DNA of 6,847 bases from Kiritimatiellia bacterium (GTDB taxonomy: Bacteria > Verrucomicrobiota > Kiritimatiellia > RFP12 > UBA3636), in assembly GCA_016295275.1 (NCBI GenBank), contig JAEDLN010000129.1, positions 1 through 6,847 on the forward strand, in the 5' to 3' direction. The stretch's first letter is position 1. Every line of letters begins with the position of its first letter. Position numbers and translations under genes: made by a program. The notes under the pieces were generated by a model, which was not told where the DNA came from, did not search any database, and saw only the letters and a list, made by a program, of their open reading frames with translations. This document shows positions 1-6,839 of this stretch, one piece after another.

Positions 1-15
1 CCCCCCCCCCCCCCC
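1..15. repeat. poly-C run at window edge
   Basis: The first 15 bases are all C, followed directly by GC-rich sequence. Nothing biological can be assigned. At the edge of an assembled contig such a run (poly-G on the other strand) is often a base-calling artefact, but a true homopolymer cannot be ruled out from this window. Confidence 0.6.
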
Positions 16-27
16 GCCGCATCGCCC

Positions 28-42
28 GTGGCGGCTCGCCAC
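28..42. repeat. GC-rich hairpin (GTGGCG / CGCCAC arms)
   Basis: This is a perfect 6-bp inverted repeat, GTGGCG and CGCCAC, around a 3-base GCT loop, in the non-coding stretch after valS. Neither strand shows a T-tract next to it, so it is not a textbook intrinsic terminator. Its GC-rich character resembles the palindrome at the opposite end of the window. It may be an intergenic repeat or simply an RNA hairpin that protects the 3' end of the valS message. Confidence 0.4.
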
Positions 43-96
43 CGCCCAAAATACACGAAAACAGCCCGCCCCGACATCACGAGACGGACCGTTCCC

Positions 97-118
97 TTGT
101 TGCCGATTCGGCAAGGCG
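97..118 (-). terminator. possible valS 3' hairpin, no U-tract
   Basis: Positions 100-114 form the odd-length palindrome TTGCCGATTCGGCAA, which can fold as a 5-bp stem with a 5-base loop. The flanking CCTTG (118-114 on the minus strand) and CAAGG (101-97) allow an alternative stem. It lies 19-40 bases past the valS stop codon, where a transcript end is expected. There is no run of U after it, so a classical rho-independent terminator is not supported; it could be an RNA-stabilising hairpin or chance. Confidence 0.25.
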
Positions 119-136
119 ACAAACGGAAGAACGCGC

Positions 137-2836
137 CTATGCTTCCGCACCAAACATCTGCAAACGCTTTTGTTGACGCTCGATGTCGGCTAACAACTCG
201 GCTTTGCGGGCCTTCTGCTGCTCGACAATCGCAGCAGGCGCTTTCTCCATGAATCGGGTATTTGAAAGTTTGCCTTCGACCGTCTTGAGAAATCCTTGCA
301 ATTTCTCAATCTCCGCACGAATCTTCTTGACCTCCTCGGCCGTATCGACCAAATCGTCAATTTGAACCCCGATCGCTCCCAACGGCGTCTCCGATGTCGG
401 AACGCCGGAAAGATGCTTTTCGTGGACAATCGTGACGGAGGACGCATTCAGCGATGCAACGAGCGTTTCAAGATCGGCTCCCAGACGATCGGCATCCGCA
501 CCGTTCTTGACATCTACGATAAAGGACGGTTTCGCCGAGGGCGGAATATTCATCGAAACGCGCAAGGCTCGTCCCGCCGTAATCAACGCATGACGGTTGT
601 TCACAAAGGAACGAATCTCGTCTGTCAGCCCGCAAGCTTGGCAAAACGCCGCCGGATACGCCTTCGGCCATGCCGCATGCGAAATCGTCTCGTCAATGCC
701 GGTCGCATATCCCATCTGATGCCAGATTTCTTCGGTCACAAACGGCATGAACGGATGGATCATGCGAAGCGCACGCGAAAGAACATCCGCCAAAATGCGA
801 ACCGTTTGTACGCGACGCGCATCATCCGCCCCATAGAGGCTTTTCTTCGCGTCTTCCAGATACCAGTCGCAGAGCTGATTCCAGACAAAATCGTAAACGG
901 CTAGCGCCGCATCCTGGAAACGATACGCCTGCAACGCCGCATCGGTTGCTTCCAGCGCGGCATTCGCCGTCGCAAGAATATGCCGATCCGAATCGGTCAG
1001 AAGAGAAATATCCAACTCGGGTGCTTCGACAACCGACAGCTTCGCAAAATCCAACTCCGGGCATTTTTCCGCATGTTGCCGGATGAACCGCGCTGCATTC
1101 CAAACCTTCGTGCCAAAGTTACGCCCAATCTCAAACTTGTCCATTGAGATGAAAATGTCGACACCGGGCGAAGTCGTCTGCATCAACGTGAAACGAAGCG
1201 CATCGGCCGAATACTTCCGAATCACTTCAAGCGGATCGATGGAATTGCCCAACGATTTGGACATTTTCCGCCCCTTGTCGTCACGGACCAAGCCATGGAA
1301 AACGACATGCTTGAACGGAATCTGACCCATGAAACGGCAACCGGCCATAATCATGCGTGCGACCCAGAAGAAAATAATGTCCGGAGCCGTGCACAGATCC
1401 GAGGTCGGATAATACCGCGCCAAATCCTCCGTCTTGTTCGGCCAACCGAGCGTCGAAAACGGCCACAGCCACGAGGAAAACCAAGTGTCGAGAACGTCCG
1501 GATCCTGCGTAATCCGATCCTTCCCCGCTCCGCATTTCGGACAACGATCCGGCGCCGTCGGCGCCGCCCACTCGTGCCCGCACGAACAGGTGTAGACCGG
1601 AATCCGGTGCCCCCACCAAATCTGACGCGAAATGCACCAATCGCGAATGTTCTCCATCCACGCAAAATACGTGTTTTCGTAACGCTTCGGCGCAAACACG
1701 ATTTCGCCCGAACGAACCGCTTCCATCGCCTTTTCCGCAAGCGGTTTCATGCGCACGAACCACTGTTTGGAAAGCCGTGATTCCACAACCGTGTGGCAAC
1801 GGTAGCAGTGCCCGACCGAGTTCTGGTACGACTCTGTCCGTACAAGATATCCGCCCTTTTCCAAGTCCTCGACAATCTTCTTGCGGCACTCGAATCGGTC
1901 CAGCCCCTTGTACGCCTCGCCCGCCAACTCGTTCATGGTGCCGTCGCCATTCATGATGTTGATCTGCTCTAGCTGATGGCGTTGCGCAACCTGGAAATCG
2001 TTCGGATCGTGCGCCGGCGTAATCTTGACGACACCTGTGCCGAATTCCCGCTCGACATACTCGTCCGCTACAATCGGAATCTCGCGATTCGCCAACGGAA
2101 GCAAGACCTTGCAACCGCGAAGATGCAGATAGCGCTCGTCTTTTGGATGAACGGCAACCGCCGTGTCGCCCGGCAACGTCTCCGGACGCGTCGTGGCAAC
2201 CTCCAAAAACTCCCCGGGACGCCCGACAATCGGATAGCGGATATGCCACAGGAATCCATCATGCGGTTCGTGGTTGATCTCATCGTCCGCAAGCGCAGTC
2301 CCGCAACGCGGACACCAGTTTACAATGTAATTGCCACGATAGATCAAGTCGTTCTCGTACATGTCGCAGAAAACCTCCGCCACCGCACGGCACAGCCCTT
2401 CATCCATCGTAAAGCGTTCGTGATCCCAATCGCAGGAACACCCTAAGGCACGCAACTGGCGCACAATCGTGCCGCCATACTGCTTGCGCCATTCCCAGAC
2501 GCGCTCCACAAACTTTTCACGGCCCAAATCCTGACGGCGAAGTCCTTCCTTGCGAAGCGCCTTTTCGACAACATTCTGCGTCGCAATGCCCGCATGATCC
2601 GTTCCGGGAACCCACAATACGTCCTTTCCGCGCATCCGGTTCCACCGGACCAAGACATCCTGAATCGTGTCGTTCAGGGCATGCCCCATGTGCAGGATAC
2701 CCGTCACATTGGGCGGCGGAATCACAACACTGTAAGGCTCTCCCTTATGCGCGGGATCCGGACGGAATGCGCCCGATTTTTCCCACTGGGGATACCATTT
2801 GGACTCAATCGCTTGAGGATCGTAATGCTTGTCCAT
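137..2836 (-). CDS. valS: valine--tRNA ligase (ValRS)
   Basis: This class I aminoacyl-tRNA synthetase charges tRNA-Val with valine using ATP in the cytoplasm. The protein has 899 residues, normal for bacterial ValRS. Visible in order: the HIGH-type signature as HMGH (residues 49-52) after PPPNVTG; the CP1 editing domain with TTRPETLPGDTAV (about 215-227) and GTGVVKITPAHDPND (266-280), where K271, T273, D277 and D280 sit at the positions used to clear mischarged threonine in the family; paired cysteines suggesting zinc knuckles (C175/C178, C344/C347, C417/C419, C432/C435); DVLDTWFSS (447-455); the KMSKS loop intact at 524-528; an anticodon-binding domain (about 610-770); and a C-terminal coiled-coil arm (about 825-895). 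An in-frame TAA 12 bases upstream (2848-2846) makes ATG 2836 the first possible ATG. No clear Shine-Dalgarno is seen. The frame is uninterrupted, unlike its upstream neighbours. Confidence 0.98.
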   Translation of the reverse strand: MDKHYDPQAIESKWYPQWEKSGAFRPDPAHKGEPYSVVIPPPNVTGILHMGHALNDTIQDVLVRWNRMRGKDVLWVPGTDHAGIATQNVVEKALRKEGLRRQDLGREKFVERVWEWRKQYGGTIVRQLRALGCSCDWDHERFTMDEGLCRAVAEVFCDMYENDLIYRGNYIVNWCPRCGTALADDEINHEPHDGFLWHIRYPIVGRPGEFLEVATTRPETLPGDTAVAVHPKDERYLHLRGCKVLLPLANREIPIVADEYVEREFGTGVVKITPAHDPNDFQVAQRHQLEQINIMNGDGTMNELAGEAYKGLDRFECRKKIVEDLEKGGYLVRTESYQNSVGHCYRCHTVVESRLSKQWFVRMKPLAEKAMEAVRSGEIVFAPKRYENTYFAWMENIRDWCISRQIWWGHRIPVYTCSCGHEWAAPTAPDRCPKCGAGKDRITQDPDVLDTWFSSWLWPFSTLGWPNKTEDLARYYPTSDLCTAPDIIFFWVARMIMAGCRFMGQIPFKHVVFHGLVRDDKGRKMSKSLGNSIDPLEVIRKYSADALRFTLMQTTSPGVDIFISMDKFEIGRNFGTKVWNAARFIRQHAEKCPELDFAKLSVVEAPELDISLLTDSDRHILATANAALEATDAALQAYRFQDAALAVYDFVWNQLCDWYLEDAKKSLYGADDARRVQTVRILADVLSRALRMIHPFMPFVTEEIWHQMGYATGIDETISHAAWPKAYPAAFCQACGLTDEIRSFVNNRHALITAGRALRVSMNIPPSAKPSFIVDVKNGADADRLGADLETLVASLNASSVTIVHEKHLSGVPTSETPLGAIGVQIDDLVDTAEEVKKIRAEIEKLQGFLKTVEGKLSNTRFMEKAPAAIVEQQKARKAELLADIERQQKRLQMFGAEA

Positions 2837-2921
2837 AGTTTCAAATTACCGTATTGAGCAAAAAAAGAATATCAAACGCCGCCAAAAACCAGCCGACGGA
2901 CAAATCAATATAAGCGGCGAA

Positions 2922-2951
2922 ATTCTACCACAACCGACAATAGAACACCAA
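2922..2951 (-). promoter_or_regulatory. candidate sigma-70-type promoter of valS
   Basis: On the minus strand a TAGAAT -10 box (2927-2922; five of six matches to TATAAT) is preceded directly by TGG, giving an extended -10 (TGnTAGAAT). A weak -35 candidate, TTGGTG (2951-2946), lies 18 bases upstream. Transcription would start near 2915, leaving a 5' leader of about 80 bases before the valS ATG. The site lies in the gap between the hydrolase gene and valS, as expected if valS has its own promoter. No T-box-like specifier or antiterminator was recognised in the leader. Confidence 0.4.
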
Positions 2952-2952
2952 G

Positions 2953-2987
2953 CGCAAATTCGCAGACGCAGCTCCGCCGTCTTTGCG
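2953..2987 (-). other. imperfect hairpin in the hydrolase-valS gap
   Basis: Outer arms CGCAAA and TTTGCG (6 bp) enclose inner arms GACG and CGTC, with a one-sided bulge of six bases and a 9-base loop. It lies downstream of the GH114-like gene and just upstream of the candidate valS promoter. No U-tract follows. It may end or trim the upstream transcript, or be incidental. The rest of the 255-base gap (2837-3091) shows no open gene or other recognisable element. Confidence 0.2.
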
Positions 2988-3728
2988 TTGCGCTCTTACG
3001 GGCAACCCTTACCCCACGCCTTTCCGCATTCCTTCCGATGCGTTGCGACCTCTTCGATCCGCCCCGCCGCAGGAGACGGAAACCGAATGCTTCACAAACC
3101 GCACGAGGCGACCGGCTGTTGCTGATAGCCGCCTGTCAGCGGATAGGGCAGAAACCCGAAGGATGCCGAGATTGCCCGCATTTTCCCGAAAAGCTCGTTC
3201 TTGTGCTCCGCATCCATGCCGCCAGGTGCGTCCCAAAGCGTCAGGATCAAGAGCGGTTCCGTCCGTTTTCTCCGCTCGGCGCCAATTCTCTCGGCATTCT
3301 TGCGCATCCAGCGTTCCGTCTCGCGATCCTCAAAATGAAGAGACGAAAAATCCTCCCAACAGATGGCATCCGCATACGGAGATACGACCGAAAGCGTTTT
3401 CTGGATGGTCCAATTGGGGATCAAAAGCGTCTGCGGGTAACGCTTCCGCAACTCTTTCATGAGCACAGACAAACCTTCCAACTCGAGTTTGCGCATCTCT
3501 TCCGGCAAAGCGGGATGATCCAAATCGGCGAGCGTATCCATGAACACGCCATCGCAACCGTAATCCAAGACTTCGCTCTTGAGAAGTTCGCAAAGCATCT
3601 TCCGCCACCCGGCCGAGGCAAGCGTCATCGCATGATTCTTGCCCCAAGGTTCCCACGCTTTGCCATCAATGCGGATCGTCCACTCCGGATTGACGCGAGA
3701 CCGGTATCGATGCCACTCCGCGACCTCG

Positions 3729-3736
3729 AAAAAAAA
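3729..3736 (-). other. frame break at a T8 run in the hydrolase gene
   Basis: On the coding strand ATG AGT is followed by eight T in total including the last base of AGT, then CGAGG. The frame used upstream runs on to a nonsense-like tail (SRSRSGIDTG) and stops at 3627-3625. The family-like sequence FEVAEWHRYRS continues if one T is added, two are removed, or the reader slips back one base. The run contains T TTT TTT in the incoming frame, so a -1 slip is mechanically possible here. Confidence 0.8.
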
Positions 3737-3975
3737 CTCATGTACCCGATGACAATCGTTCCGGTCGCCCGCAACGCGGCAATGCGCGCTTTCGCATTCG
3801 GACCAAGCGCCTGCGGCTCAAGAACGACAATGTCATATGCAGATAGATTATCCATCGTCGTCTCGTTGGGCGTTCCGTAAAAAAGAACATAGTTTTTGGC
3901 AGTCCGGAACCGTTGCGCAACCGCCCCCTTCGCCGCCAATGCCGTGCGGGCTTCATCCGGCCGATTGCCCGAAAG

Positions 3976-3979
3976 CCCC
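3976..3979 (-). other. frame break near a G4 run after the signal peptide
   Basis: The signal-peptide frame reads TEPVGKRAIGAFGQSAG and then stops at 3955-3953. Dropping one G from the GGGG in ATTGGGGCT gives AIGLSGNRPDEARTALAAKG and joins the rest of the mature protein. The exact position is not certain: any net +1 change between about 4008 and 3956 would restore the frame. G4 is the only run of four in that interval that sits well. The downstream frame has no start codon of its own that would give a signal peptide. Confidence 0.7.
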
Positions 3980-4067
3980 AATGGCGCGCTTCCCGACGGG
4001 TTCCGTCGCAAACACCGGAAAAGAAACCGCCGCCAGAATGGAAAAAATGAAAACGAGACGCCGTACC

Positions 4068-6417
4068 TTATACCTGCGTGCCATCGCCGACTCCACCTTC
4101 GGTCGCTTGTTTTTGCTCAACCTCCGAAACAGCTTGCGCATCTGCCAGAGAAACATTGCCGGAAACACGTCCGTCGTCCAAGTCATTTCGCTTAGCAGAC
4201 TCCAAATCCCGGAACAATTGCCGCAAATCGCGGATGCCGCCCCAAGTGAACCACACCGTCGAAACGACACCAATCAGAATGGCGGCAAGGAATGTCTTGA
4301 TCCAGAAGAACAGACTCCAGTCCGCATCCGACCACGGCCAAAAATGGTTCCAGAGGAGAACGGCGGCAAAACAAATCACAAGACCCCAGCCGAATGACCA
4401 TGCGAATACCGACCAGGCGAGAATGCGGTCGCCACGCGTATATTCCCCCGTAATGCCCACCAGTTTCTCCGGCAACGTGCGCCAGGTCCAAGGAATCTTC
4501 GCATAAGGATTTTTCATTCGGATCGGCATACTTTCCACGATGCAGCATACGCGCCATGTTGAATGGCTTGCGGCACGTCAACAGGGAAACGACCACATAG
4601 ATGAGAATCGTGAAAATATTGACGAGCAAAGAGATTTCAACCGAGGTCATCGGGAACTGGTCGCCACGCATATACCAATCCACATACGGATGCATCGGCG
4701 CGGAAACCGTGCGCAGCAAATGATCCAGCGCCGGTACGAGACCATTTGAATTCAACCAAGGATAAATGTACGGAACCCAAAACTTTTGAACGAAAATACT
4801 CGCAACAGCCGTCGATGCCCCCAACAGCAGAGCGCAAAAAGCGCCGGCCGTCGTTCCGCGACTCCAATACAACCCCAAGGTGATTACGGGCCCGGATGCC
4901 GCCCAAATAGCCCCCGTAATCGAGAAGAACATCATGACATAGTCGATCTGCCCGAAATAGAAACTGAAAACGAACGCCGATACCGCAACGAGCACAATGC
5001 CAAGACGCAACAAATTGATTTGCAGCTTGGGAGACATGCCCTTTTTGCACAACGGCATGACGATATCCTGCACGATGACGCTCGACCAGGCATGCAAATA
5101 GGTCGTATCCGTCGAAACCATCATGAAGACCATCATCGCACAAAGCATGCCGAGCAACCCCATCGGCAAAACATCCCGCAACGAGACGGTCACCAACTGT
5201 TGCTTGTAAATCGCTGAGAAGGTCTGGAACTTCGCACGTCCCTTCGGATTGTCGCCGAGAACCTCGCTTGTCGCCGACAAATACGGATCGTCCGTCTCTT
5301 TCAGAAAAGCCTCTTTGGATTCATACCGGTCCGAAAACTCGGTACGGGGCTGTATCGCCGCATACTTGCTTTCCAATTGCGCCAACATGGCTTTCTCTCC
5401 GTCCGGATCCAAATCGGATACGAGCGTGTCCTGTGCCGTCACCATGGCAAGCTCCCGCCGCGTTTCATTTGCGTCTTTTGCAAAATGCTCATGGTTCATA
5501 TAGGTGTATGCCACAACGGCCAAAAGAACGAAAATCAGACTGGAGAACGAACCGCGCCAACTGCCGAGCAAGGCCCCCATCTTCGCTTCATGCGCATTCC
5601 GAGCCGAACTGTCGTATCCGCGTCCGCCCCAAGACAACCGGAACAAAACCATGCCGACAATGCCGGAAAGAACATATACCAAATTGAAGTCCCGCATCTC
5701 GGAAATGTCGAACGGATTCAAAAAGCTCTGGTGCGGCGGACGCTGCAACAACGCAGGCATCATCTCCTCTCCCCAAGAAAAACGGTAGAGCAAATAGCAC
5801 ATGATCAACAGATACATCGGATACCCGATGATCCCTTGCAGGCAATCCGTCACCATGATCGTGACTTGACCGCCTACGCACGCCAGCCAAGACGCCAGCC
5901 CGAGCGCCAGAATCATCAGCAACCCAAATGTCGAAAACTCGCACCCGAAAAGCGTGAAGGATACCGGCAAGCCCAAAAAGTACAGGAGACAACGCGCTCC
6001 GACCGCCGGAAAAATCGCGTAATTCAAAAGGCCGTACATCACCTGAATGGCCCCCGCCGTCAATCGAAATGGACGATTGTAGCGTATCTCGAAAAACTGC
6101 CCCAACGTCATCGCACGCGTTTCGCGAAACCGATAGGTCGCAAAACCGAAAAGCGCCAATACCATCCCCAATGTCACCGCAATGGCCGACCAGAACGAAA
6201 CGGCAAATCCGCAGTTGTAATACTGCTCCATCAATCCGGCAAAACTGATCAGACCAAAGCCGGCTTCACCGGATGCGATACAGAGAACATAGCGTCCGGC
6301 AATTCTTCCCGCCGACAGAAAGTCCGCCACGCCTTTGACATGCTTCTGCGCTTTGCAGGCAAAGTAGATGACCACGAGAATCGGCAAAAAAAGAACAATC
6401 CAGTCGAGTGTATTCAT
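4068..6417 (-). CDS. SSS-family sodium:solute symporter, frame broken near the C-terminus
   Basis: This inner-membrane importer couples solute uptake to sodium; the solute cannot be told from sequence. ATG 6417 is fixed by an in-frame TGA at 6426-6424; no good Shine-Dalgarno precedes it. Residues 1-636 read cleanly: a helix at 4-21, SAGRIAGR then a helix (41-63), and further helices near 71-94, 120-148, 164-182, 190-212, 243-261, 287-307, 412-436, 467-490, 491-517, 523-545 and 596-613. The segment STDTTYLHAWSSVIVQDI (435-452) matches the sodium-site helix of the family. Residues 308-406 are a hydrophilic insertion. After MLHRGKYADPNE the frame is lost at an A5 run (4514-4510). The correct continuation is in the +1 frame down to TAA 4070-4068 and adds two helices (about 666-690 and 703-724) and a WFTWGGIRDLR end, giving about 782 residues. 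The broken frame itself stays open to 4192 (741 codons) but with a tail lacking helices. Its stop overlaps the hydrolase start. Confidence 0.88.
4091..4097 (-). promoter_or_regulatory. ribosome binding site of the hydrolase gene, inside the symporter end
   Basis: On the minus strand GGTGGAG lies six bases before ATG 4084. It is the best Shine-Dalgarno match before any of the three genes. It lies in the last codons of the symporter's restored frame, whose stop is 17 bases beyond the ATG. This arrangement supports translational coupling and supports ATG 4084 as the real start. Confidence 0.6.
4510..4514 (-). other. frame break at an A5 run near the symporter C-terminus
   Basis: The coding strand reads CCG AAT GAA AAA TCC TTA TGC in the incoming frame and then gives a helix-free tail. 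Removing one A gives GAA AAT CCT TAT GCG AAG ATT CCT, i.e. ENPYAKIP, which leads into the two missing membrane helices and the family-like end. A net +1 change is needed; a -1 slip would not repair it. Confidence 0.8.
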
Positions 6418-6553
6418 GAAGTTTCAGTCCGTTTGTAGCAGAAACGAAAGGCCAGAAAGGCGCATTGCCATCGAAAAGAGCCGTTGGGGCCGTCCCATCG
6501 CGAAGGAAAACGAAACATCGATTCGGCATCGCTCCCAACAGTAGATGAAAGGA

Positions 6554-6582
6554 AGTGTACCGATTTTGCAAATGGTTGTACA
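6554..6582 (-). promoter_or_regulatory. candidate symporter promoter overlapping TGTAC inverted half-sites
   Basis: On the minus strand TGTACA (6582-6577) and TACACT (6559-6554) are spaced by 17 bases and match -35 and -10 boxes four of six each. The same stretch has inverted half-sites TGTAC (6556-6560) and GTACA (6578-6582), 17 bases apart, around an AT-rich centre containing TTTTGCAAA. It could be a promoter with a regulator site on top of it. The leader to ATG 6417 would be about 130 bases. The evidence is motif-only and weak. Confidence 0.25.
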
Positions 6583-6641
6583 TTCCGATTTTCCGCCGGT
6601 CTTCTTTTCCGGTATTTCTGCGCCTCTTCGCCGCGCCCCGC

Positions 6642-6771
6642 GGTCGCGTCCCTTTCCCCTTCCTCGCCACACCCTCGCCGCGCCCCCATGGATACGTCCC
6701 TCGGCGCACCCTCGCCGCGCACCGCTCGTGTCCCGTGGTCGCGCCCCTTCCCCTTTCCTCGCCACACCCTC
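6642..6771. repeat. CT-rich direct repeat, two 35-base copies
   Basis: Copy one (6642-6676) and copy two (6737-6771) both start GGTCGCG, run through a CT-rich stretch and end TTCCTCGCCACACCCTC. They are identical at 32 of 35 bases by eye, at a 95-base offset. On the minus strand each copy is purine-rich with runs such as GGGGAA and GAGGAA. Confidence 0.8.
6670..6720. repeat. 14-base exact direct repeat CACCCTCGCCGCGC
   Basis: CACCCTCGCCGCGC occurs at 6670-6683 and again at 6707-6720, 37 bases apart. It lies between and partly within the other repeats of the tract, which therefore looks like a mosaic of short units and not one clean tandem array. Confidence 0.75.
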
Positions 6772-6809
6772 ACATCGCCCCTTGACCGTGCGCACCGCTC
6801 GTGTCCCGT
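6717..6809. repeat. 20-base exact direct repeat, two copies
   Basis: GCGCACCGCTCGTGTCCCGT is present at 6717-6736 and at 6790-6809, identical over 20 bases at a 73-base offset. The first copy runs directly into the second copy of the 35-base repeat; the second copy runs toward the terminal palindrome. Confidence 0.85.
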
Positions 6810-6817
6810 TGCGGTAG

Positions 6818-6839
6818 GGCGCGATGTCCCCATCGCGCC
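6818..6839. repeat. perfect palindrome, 9-bp stem and 4-base loop
   Basis: GGCGCGATG (6818-6826) pairs perfectly with CATCGCGCC (6831-6839) around a TCCC loop. It follows GCGGTAG and ends eight bases from the window edge. From memory, similar GGCGCGATGGGGACATCGCGCC-type elements are scattered between genes in some gut PVC-group genomes, which would make this a dispersed intergenic repeat; that is not provable here. No T-tract follows on the plus strand, so it is not an obvious terminator. Confidence 0.7.

Larger units (their letters stand above)
3092..4084 (-). pseudogene. secreted GH114/TM1410-like glycoside hydrolase, frame broken twice
   Basis: Joining three frames gives about 330 residues. 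The start segment (ATG 4084) encodes a clear signal peptide: MARRYKVRR, a hydrophobic core, then FPVFA with likely cleavage after A26; this frame ends at TGA 3955-3953. The second frame (to the break near 3736-3729) has NYVLFYG, YDIVVLEPQAL and GTIVIGYMSFF, the first strands of the TM1410-type barrel. The third frame (to TGA 3094-3092) has EVAEWHRYRS, YGCDGVFMDTLADLD (D178, D183), LLIPNW, AICWEDFSS (E244) and the closing GFLPYPLTGGY. These match COG2342/GH114, a family that includes endo-alpha-1,4-polygalactosaminidases; the acidic residues in the DGVFMD and WEDF motifs are the likely catalytic positions. The true substrate is unknown. The gene overlaps the symporter end by 17 bases. It may be decayed, mis-sequenced, or partly rescued by slippage; the family call is firmer than the broken status. 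Confidence 0.8.

Noticed and set aside
1551..1565. GGCGCC-GTC-GGCGCC inverted repeat inside valS
   Set aside because: It is explained by alanine and proline codons in the zinc-knuckle region of ValRS and lies within an intact coding frame.
1281..2249. A 322-codon open frame on the minus strand inside valS
   Set aside because: It overlaps conserved ValRS sequence in another frame and resembles no family.
2837..2921. T-box riboswitch in the valS leader
   Set aside because: No conserved T-box sequence, specifier loop or terminator/antiterminator pair was found, and the leader is only about 80 bases.
3038..3880. A 280-codon open frame on the plus strand opposite the hydrolase
   Set aside because: The composition is that of an antisense shadow (Arg/His/Pro-rich), while the minus strand carries recognisable TM1410/GH114 motifs. 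The broken hydrolase frames make this frame look competitive only by length.
4510..4514. Programmed -1 frameshift in the symporter
   Set aside because: The correct downstream frame is +1 relative to the incoming frame, so a -1 slip on the A-run would not reach it, and no recoding signal typical of +1 shifts is seen.
5377..6438. A 353-codon open frame on the plus strand opposite the symporter
   Set aside because: Its translation is rich in Arg, Gln, His and Pro with no domain feature, and the opposite strand encodes a clear membrane transporter. It is a shadow frame.
6642..6809. CRISPR array
   Set aside because: The repeats are few, overlap each other, have unequal spacing and share sequence with the would-be spacers. 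No cas gene is present.
6266..6833. Minus-strand open frames through the repeat tract with Arg/Gly/Glu-rich translations
   Set aside because: The amino acid bias follows from the purine-rich repeats, several frames are open at once, and no family feature or good ribosome binding site is present.
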